Below, piece by piece: positions 1 through 6,612 of a DNA stretch of 11,704 nt. Both the position numbers and the translations under genes were made by a program. Below the pieces are notes generated by a model. It searched no databases. It worked only from the letters and a program-made list of their open reading frames with translations, and had not been told where the DNA came from. The first letter of the stretch is position 1. Each line of letters begins with the position of its first letter. The stretch is from Thermoplasmatota archaeon (GTDB taxonomy: Bacteria; Pseudomonadota; Gammaproteobacteria; Burkholderiales; Thiobacillaceae): NCBI GenBank assembly GCA_023475455.1, contig JAMCVR010000212.1:8606-20309 (forward strand), given 5' to 3'.

Positions 1-1175
1 CCGGTGGTTTTCCTGTAGTTGACGACCACCGCGACCGACAGCCGCTTGAGGCCGCCGCTGCCCTGCTGGACGTACTGGATGGTCTTGTCGACTTCGTAGT
101 TGACGGTCGCATCCTTGCGCGTGTTGGTGGCCGCCGCCGCGCCGGCCGGCGCGGCGGCGTTCTGGGCCGGCGCGGCGAGCGGCGCCGCATTGATGGGAGC
201 GGTGGCCGGTGCCGGCGGCTGGTTGGTGAGCGCGCCCGGCACGCCGCCCGGGTTGGCGGCGCCGTTCAGCGATTCGCTGGTCTGCTGGCTGCGGACGACC
301 ATGGCATCGGGCGTCTGGTTCGGTTTGTAGGATTCCACCGCCTGTTCGCTGCGCGAAAAATCGACGTCGGCGGTCGCCTCGGCACGCACGTTGCCGGGAC
401 CGACGATCGGGGTGATGATCGATTCGATCCGCTTGACGACGCTCTGCTGCAGCTCCTGCACGTACTTGATCTGGCTGGGGTCCATGCCGTTGACGCTGGC
501 CGCCTTGCCGGTGTCGGACAGCAGGTTGCCGTTCTGGTCGACCACGGTCACGTTCTTGATCGGCAGTTCGGGCACGCTGCTGGCGACCAGGTGCACGATG
601 GCGCTGATCTGCTGCGGATCGAGCGTGCGGCCGGGGTGCAGGTTGAGCAGAACCGAGGCGGTGGGGGCTTTCTGCTCGGACACGAACACCGAATCCTTGG
701 GCATGGCGAGGTGGACGCGCGCGGCCTGCACCGCGGAGACCGATTCGATCGAGCGCGCCAGCTCGCCTTCCATGGCTCGCTGAAAGTTGACCCGCTCGAT
801 GAACTGGGATGAGCCGAGTTTCTGGTTTTCCATCAGTTCGAAGCCGACGTTGCCGCCCTTGGGAAGGCCCTGCGAGGCCAGTTTCAGGCGCGCGTCGTGA
901 ACGCGGTCGGCGGGCACCAGCACGGCGCCGCCGCCCTCGGCGTATCGGTAGGGGATGTTCATTTTTTCCAGCTCGGCGACGATGGCGCCGCCGTCGCGGT
1001 CGCTGAAATTCGAGAACAGCACGCGGTAGTCGGGCTGCTGGCCCCACATCCAGACCGCCCCCATGACCGCAACGGCTGCGGCCACGCCCAGCGCCAGCAT
1101 GATTTTTCGCCCGCCCGCCGTCCGCGTGAAATCCATGACGTTGGCCGGAACCACCCCCTCACCTTCTACCGCCAT
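1..1175 (-). CDS. fliF: Flagellar MS-ring protein FliF, 3' part outside the window
   Basis: FliF builds the MS ring in the inner membrane, the base on which the rod, C ring and export gate assemble. The frame is open from the ATG at 1175-1173 to the window edge, giving the first 391 codons of a family usually near 550 residues. A short cytoplasmic N-terminus (about 1-25) precedes a hydrophobic segment (about 26-45). The periplasmic YscJ/FliF-type ring-building region follows, with typical stretches such as LASQGLPKGGNVGFEL (99-114) and ARVHLAMPKDSVF (152-164). An Ala/Pro-rich low-complexity linker lies at about 307-350, and the second conserved region begins near 355 (NYEVDKT). A GAGGG-type ribosome binding site lies about 10 bases upstream of the start. 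The gene is divergent from fliE, as in enteric bacteria. Its first 25 codons are copied a second time at 1984-2058 by the 883-base duplication. Confidence 0.95.
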   Translation of the reverse strand, partial: MAVEGEGVVPANVMDFTRTAGGRKIMLALGVAAAVAVMGAVWMWGQQPDYRVLFSNFSDRDGGAIVAELEKMNIPYRYAEGGGAVLVPADRVHDARLKLASQGLPKGGNVGFELMENQKLGSSQFIERVNFQRAMEGELARSIESVSAVQAARVHLAMPKDSVFVSEQKAPTASVLLNLHPGRTLDPQQISAIVHLVASSVPELPIKNVTVVDQNGNLLSDTGKAASVNGMDPSQIKYVQELQQSVVKRIESIITPIVGPGNVRAEATADVDFSRSEQAVESYKPNQTPDAMVVRSQQTSESLNGAANPGGVPGALTNQPPAPATAPINAAPLAAPAQNAAAPAGAAAATNTRKDATVNYEVDKTIQYVQQGSGGLKRLSVAVVVNYRKTT

Positions 1176-1275
1176 ATTCTTGCCCTCATCGTGTTGGCGC
1201 CATGGGCCGCCCGGTTTCCAGTCGCCGCATTCATACGGGTTGTCCCATGGGAATGTTTCGAGCTATGTGACCGAA

Positions 1276-1283
1276 TTATCGGC
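1276..1283 (-). promoter_or_regulatory. Possible sigma-28 -10 element upstream of fliF
   Basis: The minus strand reads GCCGATAA here, an exact match to the sigma-28 (FliA) -10 consensus, about 100 bases upstream of the fliF start. The -35 position at the expected spacing (GATTGAAA) matches TAAAGTTT poorly, so this may be chance. fliF is a middle-class gene in most bacteria and need not use sigma-28. The same element recurs at 2159-2166 in the second copy of the duplication. Confidence 0.25.
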
Positions 1284-1407
1284 AGCGCCATGGTTTTCAA
1301 TCGGGGGAATAGAAGCCGGTTTTCCGCGCTTATCGTGCTTATGGCTGGCCGCCGGACTGATAAGGTGGGCACGTGGAAAACCGCCTGAACGAGCAGAGGA
1401 GGGCACG

Positions 1408-1749
1408 ATGAGCGCAGGCATGATCGATACCGGCAGGATCGAAGCGATGGTGGCGCAGCTGAAGGCGGCCGCGGCTCGCACGACGCCCGCGGCCGGGAAC
1501 CCCTTGCAAACCAGTGCGGCGGGCACGGTCGATTTCTCGTCGGCGCTGAAATCCTCGCTCGACCAGGTCAATCAGGCCCAACTGCGGTCGCAGCAGCTCG
1601 CCCGCCGGTTCGAGATGGGCGACCCCACCGTCAATCTGTCCGACGCCATGATTTCATTGCAAAAATCCAGCATCGCCCTGCAGCAGACCGTGCAGGTGCG
1701 CAACAAGCTGGTGGCCGCCTATCAGGAAATCATGTCGATGGGCGTTTAA
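1408..1749 (+). CDS. fliE: Flagellar hook-basal body protein FliE, first copy
   Basis: FliE joins the MS ring to the proximal rod in the periplasm and is exported by the flagellar type III system. The product is 113 residues, the usual length. The C-terminal half is typical of the family: VDFSSALKSSLDQVNQAQ (41-58) and the conserved helix LSDAMISLQKSSIALQQTV (77-95), followed by QVRNKLVAAYQEIMSMGV up to the end. The N-terminal 40 residues are Ala/Thr-rich and less conserved. The start at 1408 is preceded by an excellent AGAGGAGGG site 4 bases upstream. A longer upstream-extended frame (from 1063) would run antisense through fliF and is rejected. The gene is divergent from fliF. It has an identical twin at 2291-2632. 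Confidence 0.95.
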   Translation: MSAGMIDTGRIEAMVAQLKAAAARTTPAAGNPLQTSAAGTVDFSSALKSSLDQVNQAQLRSQQLARRFEMGDPTVNLSDAMISLQKSSIALQQTVQVRNKLVAAYQEIMSMGV

Positions 1750-1755
1750 GGAAGG

Positions 1756-1861
1756 GTGAGGGGTCAGGGGAAGCGCTTCGCACCTGAACGCTGAATCCTT
1801 CCTCTGGACCGCTCCTCACCCCTCACCCCTCACGCCTCACGCCTGACCCCTGACCCCTCAC
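1756..1861. repeat. Heptamer tandem repeats with inverted arm, copy A
   Basis: Seven 7-base units run from 1813 to 1861: TCCTCAC, CCCTCAC twice, GCCTCAC, GCCTGAC, CCCTGAC and CCCTCAC, consensus NCCTSAC. Two inverted units lie at 1756-1770 (GTGAGGGGTCAGGGG), which pair perfectly over 15 bases with 1847-1861. The structure lies between the stop of fliE and the cheV-type stop codon at 1858-1860, which falls inside the last unit. A long hairpin here could act as a bidirectional terminator between convergent genes, but there is no clear T tract. Confidence 0.75.
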
Positions 1862-2058
1862 TCACCGCGCAGCGCCTGGCGCAGGGCATTGGCCAGATCC
1901 TCGGCAACGAACTTCGCGACATAGGCATCCGCCCCCACCTTTTTGACGTGCGCTTCGTTGGTCGAACCGGTCAGCGACGAGTGGATTTTTCGCCCGCCCG
2001 CCGTCCGCGTGAAATCCATGACGTTGGCCGGAACCACCCCCTCACCTTCTACCGCCAT
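1858..2058 (-). CDS. Chimeric 66-residue ORF: FliF 1-25 fused to CheV 278-318
   Basis: The duplication junction at 1983/1984 joins the first 25 codons of fliF, with its own ATG (2058-2056) and ribosome binding site, in frame to the last 41 codons of cheV plus its stop. The protein begins MAVEGEGVVPANVMDF (the FliF cytoplasmic N-terminus) and continues HSSLTGSTNEAHVKKVGADA (the end of the CheV receiver domain). It keeps the receiver lysine of VAKF but lacks the phospho-acceptor aspartate, and it stops short of the FliF membrane segment. Because the fliF upstream region is duplicated too, it could be transcribed and translated. No function is expected; it is best seen as a by-product of the duplication. 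Its existence depends on the duplication being real. Confidence 0.6.
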   Translation of the reverse strand: MAVEGEGVVPANVMDFTRTAGGRKIHSSLTGSTNEAHVKKVGADAYVAKFVAEDLANALRQALRGE

Positions 2059-2290
2059 ATTCTTGCCCTCATCGTGTTGGCGCCATGGGCCGCCCGGTTT
2101 CCAGTCGCCGCATTCATACGGGTTGTCCCATGGGAATGTTTCGAGCTATGTGACCGAATTATCGGCAGCGCCATGGTTTTCAATCGGGGGAATAGAAGCC
2201 GGTTTTCCGCGCTTATCGTGCTTATGGCTGGCCGCCGGACTGATAAGGTGGGCACGTGGAAAACCGCCTGAACGAGCAGAGGAGGGCACG

Positions 2291-2632
2291 ATGAGCGCAG
2301 GCATGATCGATACCGGCAGGATCGAAGCGATGGTGGCGCAGCTGAAGGCGGCCGCGGCTCGCACGACGCCCGCGGCCGGGAACCCCTTGCAAACCAGTGC
2401 GGCGGGCACGGTCGATTTCTCGTCGGCGCTGAAATCCTCGCTCGACCAGGTCAATCAGGCCCAACTGCGGTCGCAGCAGCTCGCCCGCCGGTTCGAGATG
2501 GGCGACCCCACCGTCAATCTGTCCGACGCCATGATTTCATTGCAAAAATCCAGCATCGCCCTGCAGCAGACCGTGCAGGTGCGCAACAAGCTGGTGGCCG
2601 CCTATCAGGAAATCATGTCGATGGGCGTTTAA
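2291..2632 (+). CDS. fliE: Flagellar hook-basal body protein FliE, second identical copy
   Basis: This is identical to the fliE at 1408-1749 in DNA and protein, including the AGAGGAGGG ribosome binding site and the full 232 bases of upstream intergenic DNA, so it should be expressed to the same level. A basal body needs only a handful of FliE subunits, and a doubled gene is not expected in a normal cluster. It is followed after about 110 bases by the convergent cheV. Its reality depends on whether the 883-base duplication exists in the genome or only in the assembly. Confidence 0.9.
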   Translation: MSAGMIDTGRIEAMVAQLKAAAARTTPAAGNPLQTSAAGTVDFSSALKSSLDQVNQAQLRSQQLARRFEMGDPTVNLSDAMISLQKSSIALQQTVQVRNKLVAAYQEIMSMGV

Positions 2633-2638
2633 GGAAGG

Positions 2639-2744
2639 GTGAGGGGTCAGGGGAAGCGCTTCGCACCTGAACGCTGAATCCTTCCTCTGGACCGCTCCTC
2701 ACCCCTCACCCCTCACGCCTCACGCCTGACCCCTGACCCCTCAC
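2639..2744. repeat. Heptamer tandem repeats with inverted arm, copy B
   Basis: This is the same structure as at 1756-1861, shifted by 883 bases. Inverted units lie at 2639-2653 and seven direct heptamers at 2696-2744. The last heptamer overlaps the stop codon of the intact cheV (2741-2743). It sits between the convergent second fliE and cheV, where a bidirectional terminator would be expected. Confidence 0.75.
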
Positions 2745-3697
2745 TCACCGCGCAGCGCCTGGCGCAGGGCATTGGCCAGATCCTCGGCAACGAACTTCGC
2801 GACATAGGCATCCGCCCCCACCTTTTTGACGTGCGCTTCGTTGGTCGAACCGGTCAGCGACGAGTGGATCACCACGGGAATGGAACCGAAGCGCGGGTCC
2901 TGCTTGATGTTGCGGGTCAGGGTGAAGCCGTCCATCTCGGGCATTTCCAGGTCGGTCAGCACCAGGGCGATCCGGTCGTGCACGGTATTTCCCTCGGCTT
3001 GCGCCTTGTCGGAGATCGACTGCAGCTGGTCCCAGGCTTCCTTGCCGGTCTTGCACATGATGTAGGGCAGGCCCATGGCTTCCAGACCCTGCTCGATCAT
3101 GGTGCGCGCGATCAGCGAGTCGTCCGCCGCCAGGATGGCGGTACCGGGTTTGAGATTCACGGTCGAACCGATTCGGGAGGCATCAATTTCCTCTTCGCCC
3201 GGCGGCATGACCTTGCGCAGGATCGTTTCCACATCCAGCACCTGCGCCAGCCGATCGCTGTTTTCGCCGTCCAGGCGGGCGAGGCTGGTGACCATCCCGC
3301 CCGCGGCGTTGCCCTCGGCCGACAAGACCTGGCGCCAGTCGAGGCGCACGATGTCCTCCACCGACTCGACGGCAAAGGCCTGGGTGCTGCGGGCATACTC
3401 GGTGATCAGCAGGATGTTCAATCCGGTCTTCGGGGTGCATCCCGCAACCGCCGGCAAGTCGATGACGGGGATGATCTGGCCGCGCAGGTCGACCACGCCC
3501 ATCATGTTGGGATGCGAGCCGGCCACCGCCGTGATCGCCGGCATGGGGATGATTTCCCGTATCTTGAAGACGTTGATGCCGAACAGTTCGTTGCGGTCGA
3601 GATGGGCGTCCTCGCCCAGGCGAAACAGCAACAGCTCCAGCTTGTTCGAGCTGGTCAGCTTGGTCCGTTCGTCAATCTCCTGCTGGATGGTTTGCAT
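2741..3697 (-). CDS. cheV: Chemotaxis coupling protein CheV (CheW domain plus receiver)
   Basis: CheV is a cytoplasmic scaffold that links chemoreceptors to the kinase CheA; phosphorylation of its receiver domain tunes adaptation. The 318-residue product has the usual length. The CheW-like domain spans about 20-165, with INVFKIREII at 41-50 and VVDLRGQIIPVIDL at 68-81. The receiver domain spans about 185-315: acidic pair D192/D193 in ILAADDSL, phospho-acceptor D249 in LVLTDLEMPEMDGF, S279/S280 in VIHSSLTG and K301 in YVAKF. All key residues are present. The start at 3697 has an AAGGAGA site at good distance. It lies 41 bases downstream of the PilZ gene and is probably the last gene of the fla/fli operon. 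Its last 41 codons are also copied at 1858-1983. Confidence 0.96.
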   Translation of the reverse strand: MQTIQQEIDERTKLTSSNKLELLLFRLGEDAHLDRNELFGINVFKIREIIPMPAITAVAGSHPNMMGVVDLRGQIIPVIDLPAVAGCTPKTGLNILLITEYARSTQAFAVESVEDIVRLDWRQVLSAEGNAAGGMVTSLARLDGENSDRLAQVLDVETILRKVMPPGEEEIDASRIGSTVNLKPGTAILAADDSLIARTMIEQGLEAMGLPYIMCKTGKEAWDQLQSISDKAQAEGNTVHDRIALVLTDLEMPEMDGFTLTRNIKQDPRFGSIPVVIHSSLTGSTNEAHVKKVGADAYVAKFVAEDLANALRQALRGE

Positions 3698-3738
3698 GGC
3701 GGTTTCTCCTTGAATTCATATGGGGTGGGTGAGTGCGG

Positions 3739-4503
3739 CTAGAGGCTGTTGCGTCGCGCACGCTCGATATCCATGACGAAGCGCTGCAGGCGAGCCGCCA
3801 TGTCGTTGGGCAGATCGATGAATTTGCAGCCGAGGCGGGTCTGGAAGGCGCCGTTGTGCAGGCGTATCTGTGCAGAATTACGCACTTCCAGGGTGGTGAA
3901 GATCGCATCGGAATCGGGCAGCAGCAGTTTGCAGCCGGGCAGGATGCGGCCGGTTTCGGTGCCCAGGCGCCCGCTGGAATCGGCCAGCGCCACGCCGCCG
4001 CAGCCGATATCGACGATGTGCGTGGAGATCGGGTCGTTGTCTTCTTCCGATACAGGCGGCACGATGCATTTGACCGGGTTGGCGATCGGCAGGGGCACTC
4101 TGAAATGCTCGCGCCGTTGCAGGCGGACCAGCGATTTGGGCACCGCGATGCGCAGCGCCGGCAGTTTCTCGAACTCGCACAGCGTGACCGGGCCGGTGGT
4201 GAATGAAATGGAGACGCCGTCGAGCTGGGCAACGAAGTCCGCCCCCTTGCCGCTCATCAGGTCGTGGTTGAGTGCGTCGCCGCGTGCGCTGTCGAGAATC
4301 AGCGTGTTGCTGGCCTCGTTCACCGCCAGCACCGAGGTGACGATGATCTGCCGGCTGCCCCGCAGATCGAGATTGACCAGCAGCTTGCGCTTCCGGATCG
4401 CACGCAGCTGGAACAGGATTTCGGCGCGCGAATGCAGCGTGTAGCGGGCCAGCAGGTCGTCGCGGTCGGCAGGGCTTGTCTGGTGGTGCGGCGAGGAAGG
4501 CAT
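3739..4503 (-). CDS. ycgR: Flagellar brake protein, YcgR-type with PilZ domain
   Basis: YcgR-type proteins bind cyclic di-GMP through a PilZ domain and then slow the flagellar motor by contacting stator or switch proteins. The product is 254 residues. The N-terminal YcgR domain covers about 15-122 (LHSRAEILFQLRAIRKRKLL, 23-42). The PilZ domain starts at about 128 with LQRREHFRVPLP, giving the c-di-GMP-binding RxxxR motif at R131-R135. The second PilZ motif, normally D/NxSxxG, reads D165-I-G-C-G-G170, so the serine is a glycine. GCKFIDL (225-231) is a typical late PilZ strand. It starts 5 bases after the stop of the FlhB-like gene, has no strong ribosome binding site and is probably translationally coupled. 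The gene symbol is by family resemblance. Confidence 0.88.
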   Translation of the reverse strand: MPSSPHHQTSPADRDDLLARYTLHSRAEILFQLRAIRKRKLLVNLDLRGSRQIIVTSVLAVNEASNTLILDSARGDALNHDLMSGKGADFVAQLDGVSISFTTGPVTLCEFEKLPALRIAVPKSLVRLQRREHFRVPLPIANPVKCIVPPVSEEDNDPISTHIVDIGCGGVALADSSGRLGTETGRILPGCKLLLPDSDAIFTTLEVRNSAQIRLHNGAFQTRLGCKFIDLPNDMAARLQRFVMDIERARRNSL

Positions 4504-4508
4504 ACGGG

Positions 4509-4802
4509 TCAGGCGTCAGGATTCGGAAGGGTGCGTTTTTCGGTCTCTTCCAGATGGTGGAGCCAGGCCAGCAGTTCGGCCACGGCGATATATAACTGGG
4601 GCGGGATGTGGCTGTCGAGATCGATCTGCATCAACAGCGCCAGCAGTTCGCGCGATTCGTGGACGTACACCCCGGATGCGCGCGCCCGTTCGATGATGGC
4701 GTCGGCCAGAATGCCGCGTCCCTTGGCGACCACGCGCGGCGCGCCGTCGCCCTCGCGGTAGGCGATCGCGGCCGCGGCGCGCTGCTTGTCAGGCGCTGGC
4801 AT
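4509..4802 (-). CDS. Stand-alone FlhB C-terminal-domain protein (FlhB/EscU family)
   Basis: The 97-residue product matches the part of FlhB that follows its autocleavage site: GAPRVVAKGRGILADAI (20-36), then a helix-rich region, SRELLALLMQIDLDSHIPPQLY (50-71, shown in short) and VAELLAWL (74-81). There are no membrane segments, and the NPTH cleavage motif is absent; the N-terminus has AAAIAYREG in the equivalent place. In the family, this domain takes part in export-substrate recognition and in the switch from rod/hook to filament substrates. Small stand-alone forms are known beside fliK-type genes, and their role is not well defined. It overlaps the 3' end of the fliK-type gene by 14 bases and has a GGAG site before its ATG. 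This is not the full-length FlhB export-gate protein. Confidence 0.88.
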   Translation of the reverse strand: MPAPDKQRAAAAIAYREGDGAPRVVAKGRGILADAIIERARASGVYVHESRELLALLMQIDLDSHIPPQLYIAVAELLAWLHHLEETEKRTLPNPDA

Positions 4803-5814
4803 CGCGCTCCACCGTGAGCGTCTTGAGCGTGCATCCCGCCGCGGCCAGCTGCTCGATCAGGCGCCCCTGGTGCTGCTGCAGCAGGGGCCCGGTCCCGGAT
4901 TGTTCCGGCGTCATGCGGATGCTGAAGGCCAGGCGCGCATCGAGTCGGATATGCACGTTCAGGGTGCCCAGTTGCGGCAGGCTCAGCTTGAGATGGGATT
5001 CCCACCCGGCGTTCGCTTCGTCGGCCTCCGTCGCCGGCTGATCCCGCGCCGCGCCGGCTTCATGGCGCAGCTGCCACTCCAGCAACTGCCCCGGCCACAC
5101 CTCGCCGCGCCAGACGAATTGCGGCGACTCGAGCACCTGCAATTGCTGCGACAGCAGCGCATGCATCGGGTTGAGCGGTTTCGGGCCGGCCGTTTCCGCT
5201 GTGCCGGGCAGGGCCGGCCGGTTTTGCGGCTCCTGCATCAGGCCGTCGAGGCTGTCCTCGCCGACCGCCCAGTTGGCCAGGTGCGATTCGTAGAACAGGC
5301 CGCTGCGGACCAGCGCGGTGCGCAGCGCAATCGCGAGCATGGCCGGGTTCGTTGTCGGCTGGTCGAGCAGGGGGCCGGGCGGGGTGAGCGTCGGCAGGGC
5401 GCTGCGCTCCGGCATCCGCTGCATCAGATCGCTCAGCATGCGGGCGGTCTGGCTCAGTTGCGGCGCATCGCCGGCTGCGGCTTCGGGGGGGACGAGCAGA
5501 AACACCGGCTGCGGCACGTGGCCGGCAAAGCGCAGGCGCAGCGTGTCGCCGGGCGCCGTCTCGCGGGGCAGTCGCATCGCAACGGTTTGCCCCTCGATTT
5601 CGACCAGCGCGATGCCTTTGCTCAGGCTCTTCACCTGGCCGGTCAGCGCCTGGCCCAGGGCCAGGTGTTCGAACGCGGCGCGCGGCGCGGCCTGGTCGCG
5701 CTCGGTGGCGTTCAGAACCGGCTGCACGCCCACCAGACCGGACAGCGGCCGGCCCGCGGTGTCCGGCGTGGGCGGGACATCCAGAACGCGGGCCAGGTAC
5801 TGAACCGGGAACAT
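4789..5814 (-). CDS. fliK: FliK-type flagellar hook-length control protein
   Basis: FliK proteins are exported during hook assembly and trigger the substrate switch through the FlhB C-terminal domain. This 341-residue protein has a variable, Pro/Ala-rich N-terminal two thirds. The C-terminal Flg_hook domain covers about 268-336: WESHLKLSLPQLGTLNVHIR (271-290), LAFSIRM (295-301), then LLQQHQGRLIEQLAAAGCTL (311-330). The C-terminal region is diagnostic; the N-terminal region shows little I recognise. It begins 11 bases after the fliT stop with no obvious Shine-Dalgarno sequence, suggesting translational coupling, and it overlaps the FlhB-like gene. Because it sits in the filament-cap operon rather than beside fliIJ, it could be a second, FliK-like paralogue rather than the main ruler. 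Confidence 0.8.
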   Translation of the reverse strand: MFPVQYLARVLDVPPTPDTAGRPLSGLVGVQPVLNATERDQAAPRAAFEHLALGQALTGQVKSLSKGIALVEIEGQTVAMRLPRETAPGDTLRLRFAGHVPQPVFLLVPPEAAAGDAPQLSQTARMLSDLMQRMPERSALPTLTPPGPLLDQPTTNPAMLAIALRTALVRSGLFYESHLANWAVGEDSLDGLMQEPQNRPALPGTAETAGPKPLNPMHALLSQQLQVLESPQFVWRGEVWPGQLLEWQLRHEAGAARDQPATEADEANAGWESHLKLSLPQLGTLNVHIRLDARLAFSIRMTPEQSGTGPLLQQHQGRLIEQLAAAGCTLKTLTVERDASA

Positions 5815-5825
5815 GGGGAAAGGCG

Positions 5826-6155
5826 TCAGACCCGCTGCGCGCCGTAGGCCTCGATGCCGCGCTGGCCGCTACGCGTCATGTTCAGGCGCTGCTGCAGTTC
5901 GTGCAGGCGCGGCTCGGTCAGCGCGCGGATCTGGGCGTCGTTTTTCAGGATGGCGCGGATGATCGCAACCTTGGTGCGCTGCTCGGTTTCGTTCAGCGGC
6001 ACCGGCGCCGCCTGCATCAGGCTGCCGACGTAGCCTTGGCAGCGCTGCTCCAGCGCGGCCAGGTAGTCCCATTCTCCCTGGCGGGCGGCGTTCAGCATGG
6101 TGCCGGTCAATTTGGAGAGCGATTCGTAGGCGGTGAGCATTTCGTTGCTGGTCAT
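5826..6155 (-). CDS. fliT: Flagellar export chaperone FliT
   Basis: FliT is a small cytoplasmic chaperone for the filament cap protein FliD and, in enterics, a regulator of FlhDC. I chose the ATG at 6155-6153, giving 109 residues, because a GGAGAA site precedes it and because it follows fliS by 13 bases; the longer upstream frame would overlap fliS. The protein is helical and charged. It begins MTSNEMLTAYESLSKLTGTM and contains GEWDYLAALEQRCQGYV (27-43), the FliT-like first helices. The C-terminal stretch DAQIRALTEPRLHELQQRL (73-91) fits the last helices of the family. FliT sequences are poorly conserved, so the position after fliD and fliS is an important part of the evidence. Confidence 0.85.
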   Translation of the reverse strand: MTSNEMLTAYESLSKLTGTMLNAARQGEWDYLAALEQRCQGYVGSLMQAAPVPLNETEQRTKVAIIRAILKNDAQIRALTEPRLHELQQRLNMTRSGQRGIEAYGAQRV

Positions 6156-6168
6156 GACGTTCTCCGGC

Positions 6169-6603
6169 TCAGGCTGCAATGGGGTGGCGGGACGCTTGGG
6201 GCGCGGCATGGCCAGGGCTGCCGATCTGTTGCCAGGCGCCGTGCAGTTCGCGCAGCAGGCCCAGCACTTCTTCCAGCGGCGCGGTCTGATTGTTGACGTG
6301 CGCAAGCATCAGGCGCTGGTTCATGTAGGCGTACAGCTCATCCAGATGACGGGCAATATCGCCGCCCTGCTGGGAATCGAGCGCGGCGCGCAGCCCCTCC
6401 AGAATGATGCTGCTGGCCCTGGAGACGGCAGCGGATTTCTTGCTCAGGTTGCCCTCGTTCATATGCTTGATGGCCATCCGCACGGCCAGCTCGGCGCCTT
6501 CGTACAACATGATGATCAGTTGGTGGGGGCTGGCTGCAACCACGCCGGTCTCGAGGCCGACGTTGGCGTAGGCATGGGCAGCGCCGCGAGAATTCGAATA
6601 CAT
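6169..6603 (-). CDS. fliS: Flagellin export chaperone FliS
   Basis: FliS binds the C-terminal helices of flagellin in the cytoplasm, prevents premature polymerisation and delivers it to the export gate. The product is 144 residues, normal for the family. Typical features are the N-terminal AYANVGLETGV (11-21), the signature SPHQLIIMLYEGA (25-37) and the central region KSAAVSRASSIILEGLRAAL (56-75). LDELYAYMNQRL (87-98) fits the third helix. The C-terminal tail (about 128-144) is a divergent Ala/Pro/His stretch. An AAGGA site lies before the ATG at 6603. It starts 9 bases after the fliD stop, in the usual fliD-fliS-fliT order. Confidence 0.96.
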   Translation of the reverse strand: MYSNSRGAAHAYANVGLETGVVAASPHQLIIMLYEGAELAVRMAIKHMNEGNLSKKSAAVSRASSIILEGLRAALDSQQGGDIARHLDELYAYMNQRLMLAHVNNQTAPLEEVLGLLRELHGAWQQIGSPGHAAPQASRHPIAA

Positions 6604-6612
6604 GACTTTTCC

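Larger units (their letters stand above)
1101..1983. repeat. 883-base tandem duplication, copy A (fliF 5' end - fliE - cheV 3' end)
   Basis: This block is repeated at once by 1984-2866, with a constant offset of 883 bases. I read through both copies and saw no difference. Identity begins at the GAT at 1101; the bases just before it (1100 T against 1983 G) differ. The same GAT sits at 1984-1986 and 2867-2869, so the junction carries 3 bases of microhomology. Copy A contains the true fliF start region, a complete fliE and the last 41 codons of cheV. Confidence 0.97.
1984..2866. repeat. 883-base tandem duplication, copy B
   Basis: This is the second unit of the tandem duplication. It starts with a fliF fragment (codons 1-25, up to 2058) and carries the intergenic region, a complete second fliE (2291-2632), the heptamer repeat block (2639-2744) and the cheV 3' end. 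Here the cheV end is continuous with the intact gene that extends to 3697. Every in-frame feature of copy A recurs exactly 883 bases further on. Confidence 0.97.

Noticed and set aside
1205..1226. GG-N10-GC pattern upstream of fliF suggesting a sigma-54 promoter
   Set aside because: Only the four invariant bases match; such patterns are common by chance in GC-rich DNA.
1063..1749. FliE frame extended upstream to 1063
   Set aside because: The extension runs antisense into fliF, and the ATG at 1408 has a near-ideal ribosome binding site and gives the family length.
1813..1861. CRISPR-like array
   Set aside because: Units are 7 bases with no spacers; this is a simple tandem repeat.
1101..2866. 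Insertion sequence or transposon as the cause of the duplication
   Set aside because: No transposase, terminal inverted repeats or target-site duplication are visible; only short microhomology at the ends.
2831..3742. Plus-strand open frame (303 codons) opposite cheV
   Set aside because: Minus-strand CheV has every CheW and receiver motif; the plus-strand frame is a shadow.
4786..5847. Plus-strand open frame (353 codons), longer than the fliK-type gene it opposes
   Set aside because: The minus strand carries a recognisable Flg_hook domain and fits the operon; the plus-strand product is low-complexity Arg/Gly/Gln.
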